This document shows, piece by piece, positions 24,101 to 34,992 of a stretch of 64,000 bases of DNA; positions within the stretch are counted from its first letter, which is position 1, and every line of letters starts with the position of its first letter. A model generated the notes under the pieces. The model was not told the origin of the DNA and did not search any database. It saw nothing but the letters and a program-made list of their open reading frames with translations. The DNA is from Marsupella aquatica (taxonomy: Eukaryota > Marchantiophyta): contig OZ316895.1 in NCBI GenBank assembly GCA_973895155.1, positions 15,934,001 to 15,998,000 on the forward strand, read 5' to 3'. The position numbers and the translations under genes were made by a program.

Positions 24101-25760
24101 TGGGCCCTAGAGTGCCATGTGGCACCACATAGAGCTCGCAACCCCTCCACTAGGTGTCAAATACTATAATTACTATTCTCCAACCACTAGTTGCACCATT
24201 AGCAGTTTGGAGCCATGTTTTTGTGTTTACTTAAGGGATGATATAATCTTGGGGAAATCACTCCCAAGTCGTACGACTTTGGAGTGATTTGCCAAAAGTG
24301 TCACCATTGATGCATACCATCCTATCTAAAGGAAATGAAGCCATTTTTTTGGTCTCTGCAAGAAGTAGTGCAAGGCTGTTGTCGTTCCATGTAATTGTGT
24401 CATGTTTGTGCCGGTGTTTGGATGGGGAATATTCTATTTTGCAAATGAATAGTGATGGGGCACTCAAGAAGGTAGTGTAATCTTCATTGAGTCATTTCTG
24501 AAAAAATTGGTGTCATAAATACCAATGACTACAAGTAGGGTCATTAAATCTGTCATATGGGCTGTCACATAAGTCAAATGACTGGATTTGTGGTCATTTG
24601 AGGGGTCCCTTGTGCAATCATTAAGCAGAAGCACAAATGACCAGTTTGGGGCTAGGGGCTGGAGGTGGGCCCTAGAGTGCCATGGGGCCCCACATAGAGG
24701 TGAGAACCCCCTCCACTAGGTGCGGGACACTATACTCATCATCGTCCAACCACTAGTTGTGCCATGAACACTTTGGACACATGTTTTTGCATTTACTTAA
24801 GGCATGATGCACCTTGGGGAAATCACTCCCAAGTCATACAACTTTGGAGTGATTTGCCAAAAGTGTCACCATGGATGCATACCACCGTATCCAAGCGCAA
24901 ATGGAGCCATTTTTTGTCTCTCCAAGAAGTAGCGCAACACCAATGGAAGGTTGTCATCTTGTGATATAATTGTGTCATGTTTGTGCCGGTGTTTGGATGG
25001 GGAATACTCCATTTTGCATATGAATAGACTTAAGGCATTGTGAGTAGGTGTTGTAATCTTCATTGGGTCATTTTGGAGGAATAGTGTGTCATTAATGCCA
25101 AAGACTGCAGTGAGGGTCATTTTGGCAGTCCTTTTGGAAGTCATTTGTGCCAAATGACTCCATATGGGGTCATTATAGAGGTCCCTCATGGTGTCATTAC
25201 GTACCATCAGAAATGACCCTTTTGGGTCTAGGAGCTTAAGGTGGCCCTAGTGTGCCATGGGGCTCTACATGAAGGTGGCAACCTCTCCACAAGGTGCGGG
25301 GTACTATACCCACCGTACTATTCTCCAACCACTAGTTGCACCATGAGCACTTTGGAGCCATGTTTTTGCAATTACTTAAGGGATGATGCAACCTTGGGGA
25401 AATCACTCCCAAGTCATACAACTTTGGAGTGATTTGCCAAAAGTGTCACCATGCATGCATACCATCCTAAGGCATGCATACAAAAATTGTTTTTGTCTCT
25501 CCAAGAGGTATATAGTGCAATACTAGTGGAAGACTATGTCCTTCTATATAACTATGTCATGTTTGTGCCAATATTTGGATTTTGGATATATTCTATTAAA
25601 TTCCAAAGGAATTGTAAAGGGGCACTCCGAGAGGTAGTATACTCTTCATTGGGTCATTTTCACATAATGTGTGTCATTAATGTCAATGACTACAATAAGG
25701 GTCATTTTGGTAGTCAGTTAGAGGTCATTTGGAGCAATTGACTGCATATGTGGTCATTAG
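21200..25760. repeat. About eight tandem copies of a ~578-bp unit with internal palindrome
   Basis: The mark CTTTGGAGTGATTT occurs at about 21210, 21967, 22545, 23123, 23701, 24277, 24842 and 25422, so the period is close to 578 bp apart from one longer and one shorter unit. Seven units hold a 36-bp near-perfect palindrome (arms from AAATCACTCC, centre GTCGTACGAC) at 21945, 22523, 23101, 23679, 24255, 24820 and 25400. Units also hold GTCATAAATGCCAATGAC and GAGGGGTCCCT(T/C)ATG. Copies become more diverged toward 25.7 kb. Open frames such as one at 21948-22451 are repeat artefacts. Confidence 0.95.
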
Positions 25761-26369
25761 AGAGGTCCCTCATGGTGTGTCATTAATGGAAACACCTCAA
25801 ATTAGGGTAATCTTGGTTGTCATACTAGAGGTCAGAAGTACCAAATGACTGGAAATGTGGTCTTTACAAAGGCTATTGGGGGGTTCTCTTTGGAGGTACA
25901 AGGGAGTTCATTGGGTCATTTGTGAATTAAATGGTGCTTCAATCTGAGGACTAAACGTGGGGTCACTCACGCTGTCATATTGGAAGCCATTAATGTTGGC
26001 ATATTGGAGGTCATATAGTCATGGGAAGGCTCACTTATTAATGCTTTGGTGTAATGCTCTCAAAAACTCTTACACAACATAGCCTCATATGTAGTGGTCA
26101 TGTAGCATGTAAGGGACCCTATAATTGTGCTTGAGTCATGAATGAGGGTTTCTCTCAATTGAGTCAGGAGTGGAGAGCTATTAAATGCTAATATTTGGAT
26201 GAGTATCACTATCATATGGTGAGACAATAAGGTAGTCCAAAATGGTGTTCATGCATGCGGGTTATGGGTTTATATCGCGGGCATATATCGGACCTTTTAT
26301 ATCGCTAGCATCATTTTTTATATATAACATTGGTCCTTAACATTCTTGTTGGCACCTACACAAACAGCC

Positions 26370-26565
26370 ATGACCTTATGGGGGGGGTCGTGACATTATG
26401 AGTTATTAACCTTGCCTTCCCTACTTAGGGCCTTATGGGGGCGTCCGGACCTTGTTATTAACCTCTATAGTTGGTATTTCCCTAGGGCCTTATGGGGGGG
26501 GGGGTTTACATTGTTATTAACCTAGTCTCAACTTCCCTAGGGCCTTATGGGGGGTCCAGACATGT
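26370..26565. repeat. About four diverged copies of a ~55-65-bp unit
   Basis: The core GGGCCTTATGGGGG followed by TTGTTATTAACCT repeats through this part of the CACTA element. The G-runs vary in length from copy to copy. Confidence 0.8.
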
Positions 26566-26569
26566 GAGA

Positions 26570-27127
26570 GATATTGTCAGAATATAACCCTAATTAATGA
26601 CCCACAATATCCACCATCCCCATCCAACAGAATACCTTACCTTTACGGGCTTTAGGGGTCTAGCATTAGGTTTTTCCCGCTAAGTGTTCTTGCGTACCAA
26701 CAGGAGCCCTTTTTCCTGAAAAAACATCGAGAGGGCAACGCTCGATGTGCTCATTTCTTGGCATGCCTTTGTGTGCACATTGCAAGGGCTTAGGGTTGCG
26801 CAGCGTTGTGCTCCATTCCACCAAGCTTCGACACCCTTCGAAGCGTTGGGCGAGGCATTGTTCGGGCAAGCATTGGGTGAGGCATTGTTTGAGTGAAGCG
26901 TTGGACGTGGCATTGTTTTAGTGACCATTTGCAAGGTTTAGAGGAGGAGCTCCGACCCGAAGCCATTCAGGCTACAATTGTTTTTGAGCTTGTTGCGCGC
27001 GGTCGGCGGAGCACCTCGGTAGGACTTGGGAGCTTCTTTGGAGGACCCTGCGCTTTGGAGGACATTCGGGCTTTGGAGTGCCCGATTGCAGGGTCAAGGC
27101 AATAGCTTCTTTACATTTGTCATTGTT
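26570..27127. other. CACTA internal stretch with short GC-rich repeats
   Basis: About 26840-26920 carries three to four ~25-bp units on GCGTTGGGCGAGGCATTGTT. A gene-like plus frame at 26893-27105 has no recognised domain. GC content is above that of the flanking satellite, so this could be captured host sequence. Confidence 0.45.
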
Positions 27128-27295
27128 GCGGGTGAGGAGCGGAGGATGAGCTGCAATCGGCGATAAGCTGCGGGTGAGGAGCGGAGGATGAGCTGCAATC
27201 GGCGATAAGCTGCGGGCGAGGAGCGGAGGACGACCTACAATCGGCGATAAGCTGCGGGTGAGGAGCGGAGGACGAGCTGCAAATCAGCGACGAGT
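27128..27295. repeat. Four 42-bp tandem units
   Basis: Units start at 27128, 27170, 27212 and 27254 with GCGGG(T/C)GAGGAGCGGAGGA and contain GCTGCAATCGGCGATAAG. The period is exactly 42 bp in three steps. It lies between the satellite array and the gene block of the CACTA element. Confidence 0.93.
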
Positions 27296-29643
27296 TGCAA
27301 TCAGCAGCAAGCTACAATCGGCAAGAAGCTGTGGGTGAGGAGTTGCAATCGGCGAGAACCTACAGGAGGTTCCATCAAGGAGCTGCGAGAACTTATATCT
27401 GTGGGAGCGAGTTTGGGCTGAGGTGCGAGAAGGTCAGTTGTGCAATTTTGCGCTTCTTCCCCTTCTGGCCATTTGTTCATTCTGCATTTTTGCTTTGCTT
27501 TTGCCAATGTGCTACCAATGTGCTGTCAGTCCATGAATCCAATGTTGCCTTCTTGTTCTGTTGCTTAGTGTCTGCTAGTATGCTTATGGCAATGACAGAG
27601 AAGCTCCGATTGCTAAGAGACTATTTGCTCTCTCTTTCTCGCTCTCTCTCTGTCCCTCTCTCTCTAAGTGCCTGAGTTTTGCACCAGTTTTTGAATGTCT
27701 ACAATGTTGAGTTCCCTTTGCAGAGAAATGTGAATGCAGTTTTCGAATGTCTAGAATGTTGAGTTCCCTGACGTGATGCGATGGAGCATCCTGGACGCGC
27801 ACTGATTGTAGCAGTTGTGCGTGTCGTCGGCACTGTCATGGATTGGAGAAGGAAATCCCATAGAACTAGCCATTGCACTTTCTCGCACAATGCCTGCATT
27901 TCCTTCCCTGTACCATGCTAGCTCCACTGCGACCTTCCACTGCTATCTATGTTGATTCCTTCCACTGCTACAAAATTCTGCTTTGCAATGGCATCCCAAT
28001 GCTCATATGTCCCAGTAAAATTCGGGTAGACATAAGTATTAGGCGCGGACTCTTCTCTCTCTGCCTGCCCAAGATCAGGGTTTACTGGTTCTAATTGCTA
28101 ATTCAGTCCCCATTTAGAAAGACCTAAGAAATTTAACTATCTTCGAGCTTTATTGTTTGTTTTGGCAAAATCTTCCCTTGCGGCCAGCAGCTGAGGCCCA
28201 GCGTCCACGATGTCCGATACATTTTTCAAGACATAAGTAAGCTGGCTGGGAAATGCCTTTCTCCTCAATCTCAAGAGATGATTTTTCTGGAGTCTGCTCA
28301 CGTATTGCTCTTGCTTGTCCAGAACCTGAACAGCTATTTACCACAACTGAATCAAGTGCCCGAGTTCTGACCAAGTTGTCCTTTGTCTGTCTGCTGTTGA
28401 TTTCTGATTGCTACTTGTTGGATTTGTCTGCTATGTTCAATTCAGTTTGTTGTCTTGTTGTCGTCTGACAATGTTTGTGGTGCAAGGTGAGCTTGATCTC
28501 TTATTATTACAATGTAGTCCTTAGTTTTCCATTGTATGATGTTTTCCTTAGTCTGTCTATGTTCCTCAATGAATTGGTTTCCTTACTCTTCTTTTGACAT
28601 CCCTCTGTATCATAGCCCTTTTCTTTTCTCTTTTTTTTACTGAAGAGAAGTGCAAGCATGTATGGTGAATCCTCACTTGATTCCAGCAGCGACTCTGTAG
28701 AATTTTGTCGCCAAAAAGTTTCAGAGTTTCGTGTGTGGTTTGCCAACTGCTGTGCCACCTCAGAGAATTCCTTAGTGGCTTTTGTACAAGCCTTGCTCTT
28801 CAACTATGGTAATTTACAGCTAACTGTCTGATGTTCACACAACATCCATACACAGCAATGAATACAACTCCATGAATACAGCCACATGATTTCCTTTGGT
28901 CTGCAAACTGGACAAAACTAAACTAAAATCAGCTTGGTCAATTTTAAATCCTTCGTAAGGGTCTCTGACAGCAGCCCGGTATAGTCATTTGTGCATGAAG
29001 ATAGAGTACGGTGCAGCTTTTGAAAAAGTGGGTGGACCAGCAGCTTGTTGAGAGTAAAGCAACTTATGGTTCTGTAACAGATGTGTGCAGCAGCTTAAGA
29101 TGTAGAAGGCACACAATAAAACTTGATTTTTACAGATTTAAAAAAGGGCAGGGTGAGTGAGCACTGCATGTTGAACTCACAGGTCCGAATCTTGATTTGA
29201 TTTCGCTGCTAAAATTCGTATCTCTTGCCTGAGTCCCAGTTTGCTGGAGTTTTGTTGCTCTCTGTGCTTTGTTGTGCACATTGTTGTGTTTGCTCTGTCC
29301 ATTTTAAAACTTGAGAGCCAAATGAATGCTTTGCTGAAACTCAATTGCTATTTTTTCTGTGTTGCCCTTACAGATTTTAAAAAGGCAGGGTGAGTGAGCA
29401 CTGCTGTACAGCAAGCAAAGGCATACAGGTTGCAATATTTGTGATTGCTTCCAATCATCTAGGCCAAGGTTATTTGCGCTGCTCAGTCCTAAATGCTTTG
29501 CCATCTATAAAGCATTGGTTTATGTTGCACCCTTGTGGTTACATGTCATATTTTATGCTGCACCCTCATTCTTTTGTGTCATACTGCACCCTGTTATTCC
29601 TTCTTGTTTCACAATCTGATGTAGGGTCTGAGTGTGCAGGACC
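27296..29643. other. CACTA internal region upstream of the gene block; no gene recognised
   Basis: A CT-rich microsatellite-like tract lies at 27625-27665. A ~45-bp duplication (TTACAGATTT with GGCAGGGTGAGTGAGCACTGC) occurs at about 29131 and 29370. The last part could hold 5' leader exons of the PHD gene: GTGTGCAG at 29634-29641 is a plausible acceptor just before the ATG. Otherwise nothing is supported. Confidence 0.45.
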
Positions 29644-30303
29644 ATGGCTCGCAATAAGCAGAAGGCCATGAATCGTTGCAGAGGTGAATCCTCTCAAGCA
29701 CCTCAATTGTCCTTATATTCAGACATTGAGATTAACCAGAATAGTCCACATGTATGTGCGATTTGTGATGAGGGAGGGGATCTCATTGTTTGTGATGGGC
29801 CTTGCCACCGACATTTCCATAAGAATGTTTCCTGTCCTTTGGGTCAGCAATGGCTATGCCCAACTATATCCCTCGCTGATGGCCATGTTGGAGAATGGCT
29901 TTGTGTTGATTGCAAGAATGAGGAACATTCTTGCTTTAAGTGCCATGTGTCTGGAAAAATTGGTGAAGAGGTAAGAAAATGTCCAGACTCTCTCTGTGCC
30001 CGGTTTTACTGTCGGCAGTGTTTGGTTCCTGGCACAGCATCATGTGGACTCCATATTTGTCTTACTTGTGGACAGGGGCCCAATGATGGGGCTAATGGCT
30101 TTTTGGTTCAGTGCATGAGGTGTCCTAAGGCATGGCACAAAGACTGCCTGCTGTTTATCCAGCAGAGGGGATTTGCCCATGATCGAACAATTTGGGATCA
30201 CTCAGCGCATGGGCAGCCCAAGAAGGGGATGTTTTACTGTCCTGACCATGACATTGACCCTACACTAGGCACTCCTGCTAGGAGCCACATATCTTGGATT
30301 TGA
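29644..30303 (+). CDS. EDM2-like PHD-finger protein carried in the CACTA element
   Basis: A 219-residue, single-exon, cysteine-rich protein likely to bind histone tails in the nucleus. It holds three linked zinc-finger segments: C38AIC with GGDLIVCDGPCHRHFH to C90; C97FKC to C126; and C139LTCG through CMRCPKAWHKDC, ending in YCPDH at 198-202. This arrangement resembles the PHD array of plant EDM2-type chromatin proteins (established family; my assignment is by pattern). Only the PHD part is present: no SNF2-like or methyltransferase-like domain follows before the stop. The start is the ATG just after an AG acceptor; an in-frame GTG lies 12 bases upstream. It lies 597 bp ahead of the TNP2 gene on the same strand. 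It could be captured host sequence or a standing component of this transposon lineage. Confidence 0.8.
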   Translation: MARNKQKAMNRCRGESSQAPQLSLYSDIEINQNSPHVCAICDEGGDLIVCDGPCHRHFHKNVSCPLGQQWLCPTISLADGHVGEWLCVDCKNEEHSCFKCHVSGKIGEEVRKCPDSLCARFYCRQCLVPGTASCGLHICLTCGQGPNDGANGFLVQCMRCPKAWHKDCLLFIQQRGFAHDRTIWDHSAHGQPKKGMFYCPDHDIDPTLGTPARSHISWI

Positions 30304-30900
30304 TTGAGGCTGGATCGAACACAAACTTGAGATAGAGCTTTTTGATGGTTTCACGTGGACTTAAACAATTTTCAGAGTGCTAAAACATGTGGACTATTTA
30401 TATGCAGTTTGATGAACTCCTCATGTATACACACTCTACGACAGTGCATTGCGGATTGAGGCAATTAATTTTGAGAAATCAACTTTATTATCTTTTCCAG
30501 GGTAGGATTCTGATTTTCAAGCATGTACTTTGAGTGTGACTTTCCTCCATATTGATGTCTAAACTTCACTTGTAAATTTGTCACTGGTGTCACAAACGTT
30601 ACTTATTCCAGACCTGTCTGCTCACATTCCTAATAGGCAAACAAATACTGGAAATGATGAAGGCACAGAGATTTACGTTCATAGTATCATTCTGATGACA
30701 CTGTATGTGATGCTCTATTTGTATGCAAGGAGAAGGTGCCCTACTACAGTGGATTTGAGAAACTGGGCTCTGTGGGTTTGAGCAATTGGACTGTGGTTGG
30801 CATCGGTTGTACAACTGTGACGGTAGGCCCAATTTTGTATGCATGTCACTCTGATTCAGTTTGAAAATCATAGTTTGAATACAATTTCAATCAAGCTAGC
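30304..30900 (+). other. Spacer between PHD gene and TNP2-type transposase
   Basis: AT-rich, with no supported exon. It probably holds the 3' UTR of the PHD gene and the promoter or leader of the transposase. No clear polyadenylation or TATA element could be assigned. Confidence 0.4.
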
Positions 30901-33900
30901 ATGGCACAATTGCCACAGAATACGTTAGGTGTGGGTAGAACTCCAAAGTTGCCGCTCTTCCATCCAGCTAGAGTACAACATCGTGATGATGCTTTGTGGG
31001 TTCGAGAACAGAAGGCCTGCCACAAGAGTGGGGACCATAAGATGTACTGCCCTTGTGTGAACTGCAAAGGGAATTATAGGACTAATCGGAATACTGCTAG
31101 ACTGCACCTTATTAAACATGGTCGGTACCCTGCATGTCGAGTGTGGGTGGGAGAGGGACAGGACTCTTCTGATGAAGAGTGGGGTGCTGACTACATGTCA
31201 CAACATGGCCCTGAGGCATTGAGGGTAGCAAACCTTCAGCAGGCAACCTGTGCACAACAGCCAACTGTAGATGTTGAAGAACATTTATTTGTAGATGTTC
31301 CAGAGTATCCAACTGTGGATGTTCCAGAGTATCCAACTGTGGATGTTCAAGAACATCCAACTATAGATGTCGAAGAACATATCAGGGCTCTACTGGAAGA
31401 AACGTTGCTGAGAACCAGTGAAGAATCCCCTGAGCATGAGCTAGATGATCAGGACCGTTTTGACTTGGATTTTGTACTTGGGGATGATGAGAGTGAAGGA
31501 GGTGCCCATCCTGTAAACCCCCTTGAAACCTCCAAAACTCCTGTGGAGACTGATCCTGCACAGTTATCTTTAGATGCAGCAATGCAACCTTTGTTCCCAG
31601 GCAGCAAAATAGATGTTGTGTCATTCATGTTGCTTCTGCTGAACATCTGTCATGGCCATGGATTCTCAAACAAAGGAGTGAATGCATTGTTGTCTTTGAT
31701 GGGGGAGCATGGTATGCCTACAGAGCATAATCTGCCCAAGAACTTATATGCTGCAAAGCAGCTATTGAGAAAGCTTGGCTTGGATTATGAGAGAATCCCT
31801 GTCTGTGAGAAAGGTTGTATGCTCTTTAGGGGTGAGAATGCCAAGTTAGAAAACTGTTCAGTGTGTCAGCAGCCCAAGATGAAGAGAGTGGGGAATTCAT
31901 TACAGGCAAGGAAGGTAGTGCGGTATTTCCCTATAATTCCCAGGTTGAAGAGATTGTATGCCACTGCTGGTACATCTAAACTCATGACTTGGCATCATGA
32001 GAATAGAAGCACAGACAACATGGTTCGGCACGCAGCAGATTCAAAGGCTTGGAAGCATGTGGATACAAATATTGATCGGGAATTTGCAGCTGAACCAAGG
32101 AATGTGCGATTTGGGTTGGCACTTGATGGGGTGAATCCCTTTGGGAATAATTCCACAGCTTGGTCTACCTGGCCAATACTGTTGTTGAATTACAATTTAC
32201 CTCCTTGGCTTACCACCAAGAAGTTCTTTGTCATGCTAGCTATGCTGATTCCAGGACCTGATTCAGTAACAGAGGAACAGCTAGACATAATATTGGGCCC
32301 ATTCTATGAGGAGTTGGAGCTGTTGTGGAAGAAAGGAGTGCCCTGCTTTGACAAATTGCCACGCCCAGGATTGTCTCAACACTTCAACCTTAGGGCTGTG
32401 CTATTGTGGACAATCAATGATTACCCTGCATATGGTTTAATATCTGGACAACAACACTCTGGATACAAAGGATGTGTCATCTGTGGGCCAGAATGTGTGG
32501 CACGTGGTTCTAAGCACTTGCAGAAATTAGAGTACAGTGGCCACCGTCGATGGTTAGCAACAAGGCATCTTTTTCGTAGACCAGATAGTGCACAATACTT
32601 TGATGGTGCAATTGAGAGTCGACCTGCACCGTGTAGAATGACAAGCTCTGATAGAAAGAAGTGGGGAGACGAGACAACAGAATATTTGAAGAAGGGAGGA
32701 ACCAAGGTTGAGGATGAGAAATGCCCCATAAAGGTGCATGGAGTGAAGAGGGCTACTGGTCTGTACAAGTTGCCCTATTGGAATGTAAGACTCCATACTA
32801 CTACAATGAATTTCTGCAATCTCTTCATATGACTTTGAAATATATTCTCTTCATATACTTCCTGTAGCCCAGATTTTGTAATTGTTGTATTCAATGCACT
32901 AATTTCTGAATTGTGTCCACTGCACAAACTACTGCCCAGTGATGCCAAAAGTTGTATTCAATGCCCTAATTTCTGAATTGTGTGTCCACTGCAGAAACTA
33001 CTCATTAACCATTGTCTAGATCCCATGCACTGTGAGAAGAATCTTGCACACAACATTGTGCACACTATCATTGGGACCAAGGACACTCCTTCTGTGAGAG
33101 AAGACATGAAGCTCTTACAGGTGCGCCAACACCTATGGCTTGTACCCAATCCAGCTCCCAAGCGTAAGGATGACAAATTGTTGATGCCCCCAGCCCCATA
33201 TTGCCTGAGCAAGAAGGAAAGAACAAGGTTCTTGGAGGTTTTATTGACCTTGAAAGGGCCCACTGGTTTTTCAAGTTCTTTGGCAAAGTGTGTTACAAAA
33301 TCCAAGAAACTCTCTGGGTTGAAATCACATGATTTCCACCAACTCATGCAACAGATTCTCCCTCTGGCAACAATGGGATTACTTGATGAAGGGGTTCGCT
33401 TGGCCATAGCTGGGGTGAGCAATATCTATCGCCAGATCTGTACGAAGGTGTGGGACCCTTCAATGTATGAGAATTTGATGATGGATGTTGCATTCACTCT
33501 CTGCATTTTGGAAATCCATTTTCCACCAAGCTTCTTTGATGTCATGACCCATTTAATGATTCACCTAGTGGAGGAATTAGACTTGTGTGGCCCAGTTACA
33601 GGCAGATGGATGTACCCAATAGAGAGGAACCTGAAGGTATTGAAGGGTTATGTACGAAACAAGGCACGTCCAGAGGCTTCTATGGCTGAAGGCTATGTAT
33701 TAGATGAGTCTTTGGGATTTCTTTCTGAATACATGATTGATGCAAAGGGAGAGGGAAAACGAACCTGGGAGTTGGAGGAGGATGCTGGCGTTGCAGGCAT
33801 TGTTTTGGAAGGGGCTGCAAAGGCGATAACTTTGGATTGGTCTGAAATGATGGCCATGCATCATTATATATTAGAGAATGAAGAGACAGTGGCTCCATGG

Positions 33901-34894
33901 TATAGGTACATAAACCCTAGAAACTCTCCTATCCTTAGGCATATGGATCATAATTATGTTTCCCCATTGTGTTTGTATATTCATGGTGGATCGTGCACTA
34001 ATGTCTTCAGTGTTGTTGTTGCCATGCAGGATATATGATGCTACCAATGAGACTGTTACCAAACGAAGAGTGGATTTCCGGAAGGAGTGGATGAGGAAGC
34101 CTGCCAATCGAAGAAAACCAGTGGAATTTCCCGTAGACTGCCAAGAATTGCCACCTTTCAGGGAATGGTTTCAAACATTAGTCAATACCCATAATTTTGA
34201 GAAAGAGTCTGAGCGGTCATTACTATCTGCATACTCCACACCACCTAGTTTGAAGGCACGACTGTATAGGGCATGTAGAGCCTATGGGCACCATTGGAGG
34301 ACTATTCCATCCTTGGGGTGTTTGAGTGATTGTGATTCTGGTGCTTTCAGCACTTTTGATTCTGGGATGGCTTCTACATTCACTGAGAAGCGAGTGGACA
34401 GGTCTGGTGCAACCATAGAAGAATCTGTACAGTATGTAGGGGCCTTGACAGATATCTTGGTACTGAATTATGGCAGCTTGAGGAAAGAGGTGATTCTTTT
34501 CAAAGGGAAATGGGCAGATCCATCATGGACTCCTAAATCCTCTGCCAGTATGAGGTATACCAAGTCTGGTCTTTGGCAGGTGAATTTCCATAGAGAACTG
34601 GGTGTGTCCAAGAAAATGGATTACGTTTTCCCAAAGCAAGTGGAGCAGGTTTTCTTCCACCCCAATGAGAAGGGGATAGCATGGAGAACAATCCTCCACA
34701 AAGAATCCAGGTCCACAAGGGTGTTAGGTGATTACACAGACGTTGATTTCCATGCTACAATGGAAAACAATGTCAAATTACACATCGAATTGGCTAAGGC
34801 CTGTAGGTCCAGAGAAAATCCAGGACCAAGTACTGGTCCCAAACGAGGCAGAGATGCAGAGGGATCTGCAAGAAAGGGCAGGCCTAAGCAGTGA
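30901..34894 (+). CDS. TNP2-type CACTA transposase, three exons, intact
   Basis: DDE-type recombinase expected to cut the CACTA ends and join them to a 3-bp staggered target. Exons 30901-32784, 32995-33905 and 34030-34894 join in phase to 1,219 residues. Order: transposase-associated zinc domain (about 33-87, MYCPCVNCKGN); an acidic linker with 11-residue repeats (PTVDVPEYPTVDV, about 125-160); transposase family tnp2 (about 330-640, HGFSNKGVNALL through LALDGVNPFG, TINDYPAYGL and the spliced LYKLPYWN/KLLINHCLDPMHCEKN); DUF4218 (about 640-780); and DUF4216-like (about 1065-1160, LNYGSLRKEVILFKGKW). Probable acidic residues are D409, D507 and E642. The first intron falls immediately before the segment holding E642. 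No stops or frameshifts, so activity is plausible. Confidence 0.93.
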
Positions 34895-34992
34895 ATAGGT
34901 TTTAGCTAGGTGTGTGAAGTCCATAGATGGACTACATGTATGGACTATTTATGAAATCAGACTAATGGTTTATCCATTTGTGCAGTTGGTGA

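Noticed and set aside
21200-25760. Palindromic tandem array considered as a CRISPR array or centromeric satellite
   Set aside because: Units are 578 bp with no spacer pattern, and the array lies within the boundaries of one transposon with a target duplication.
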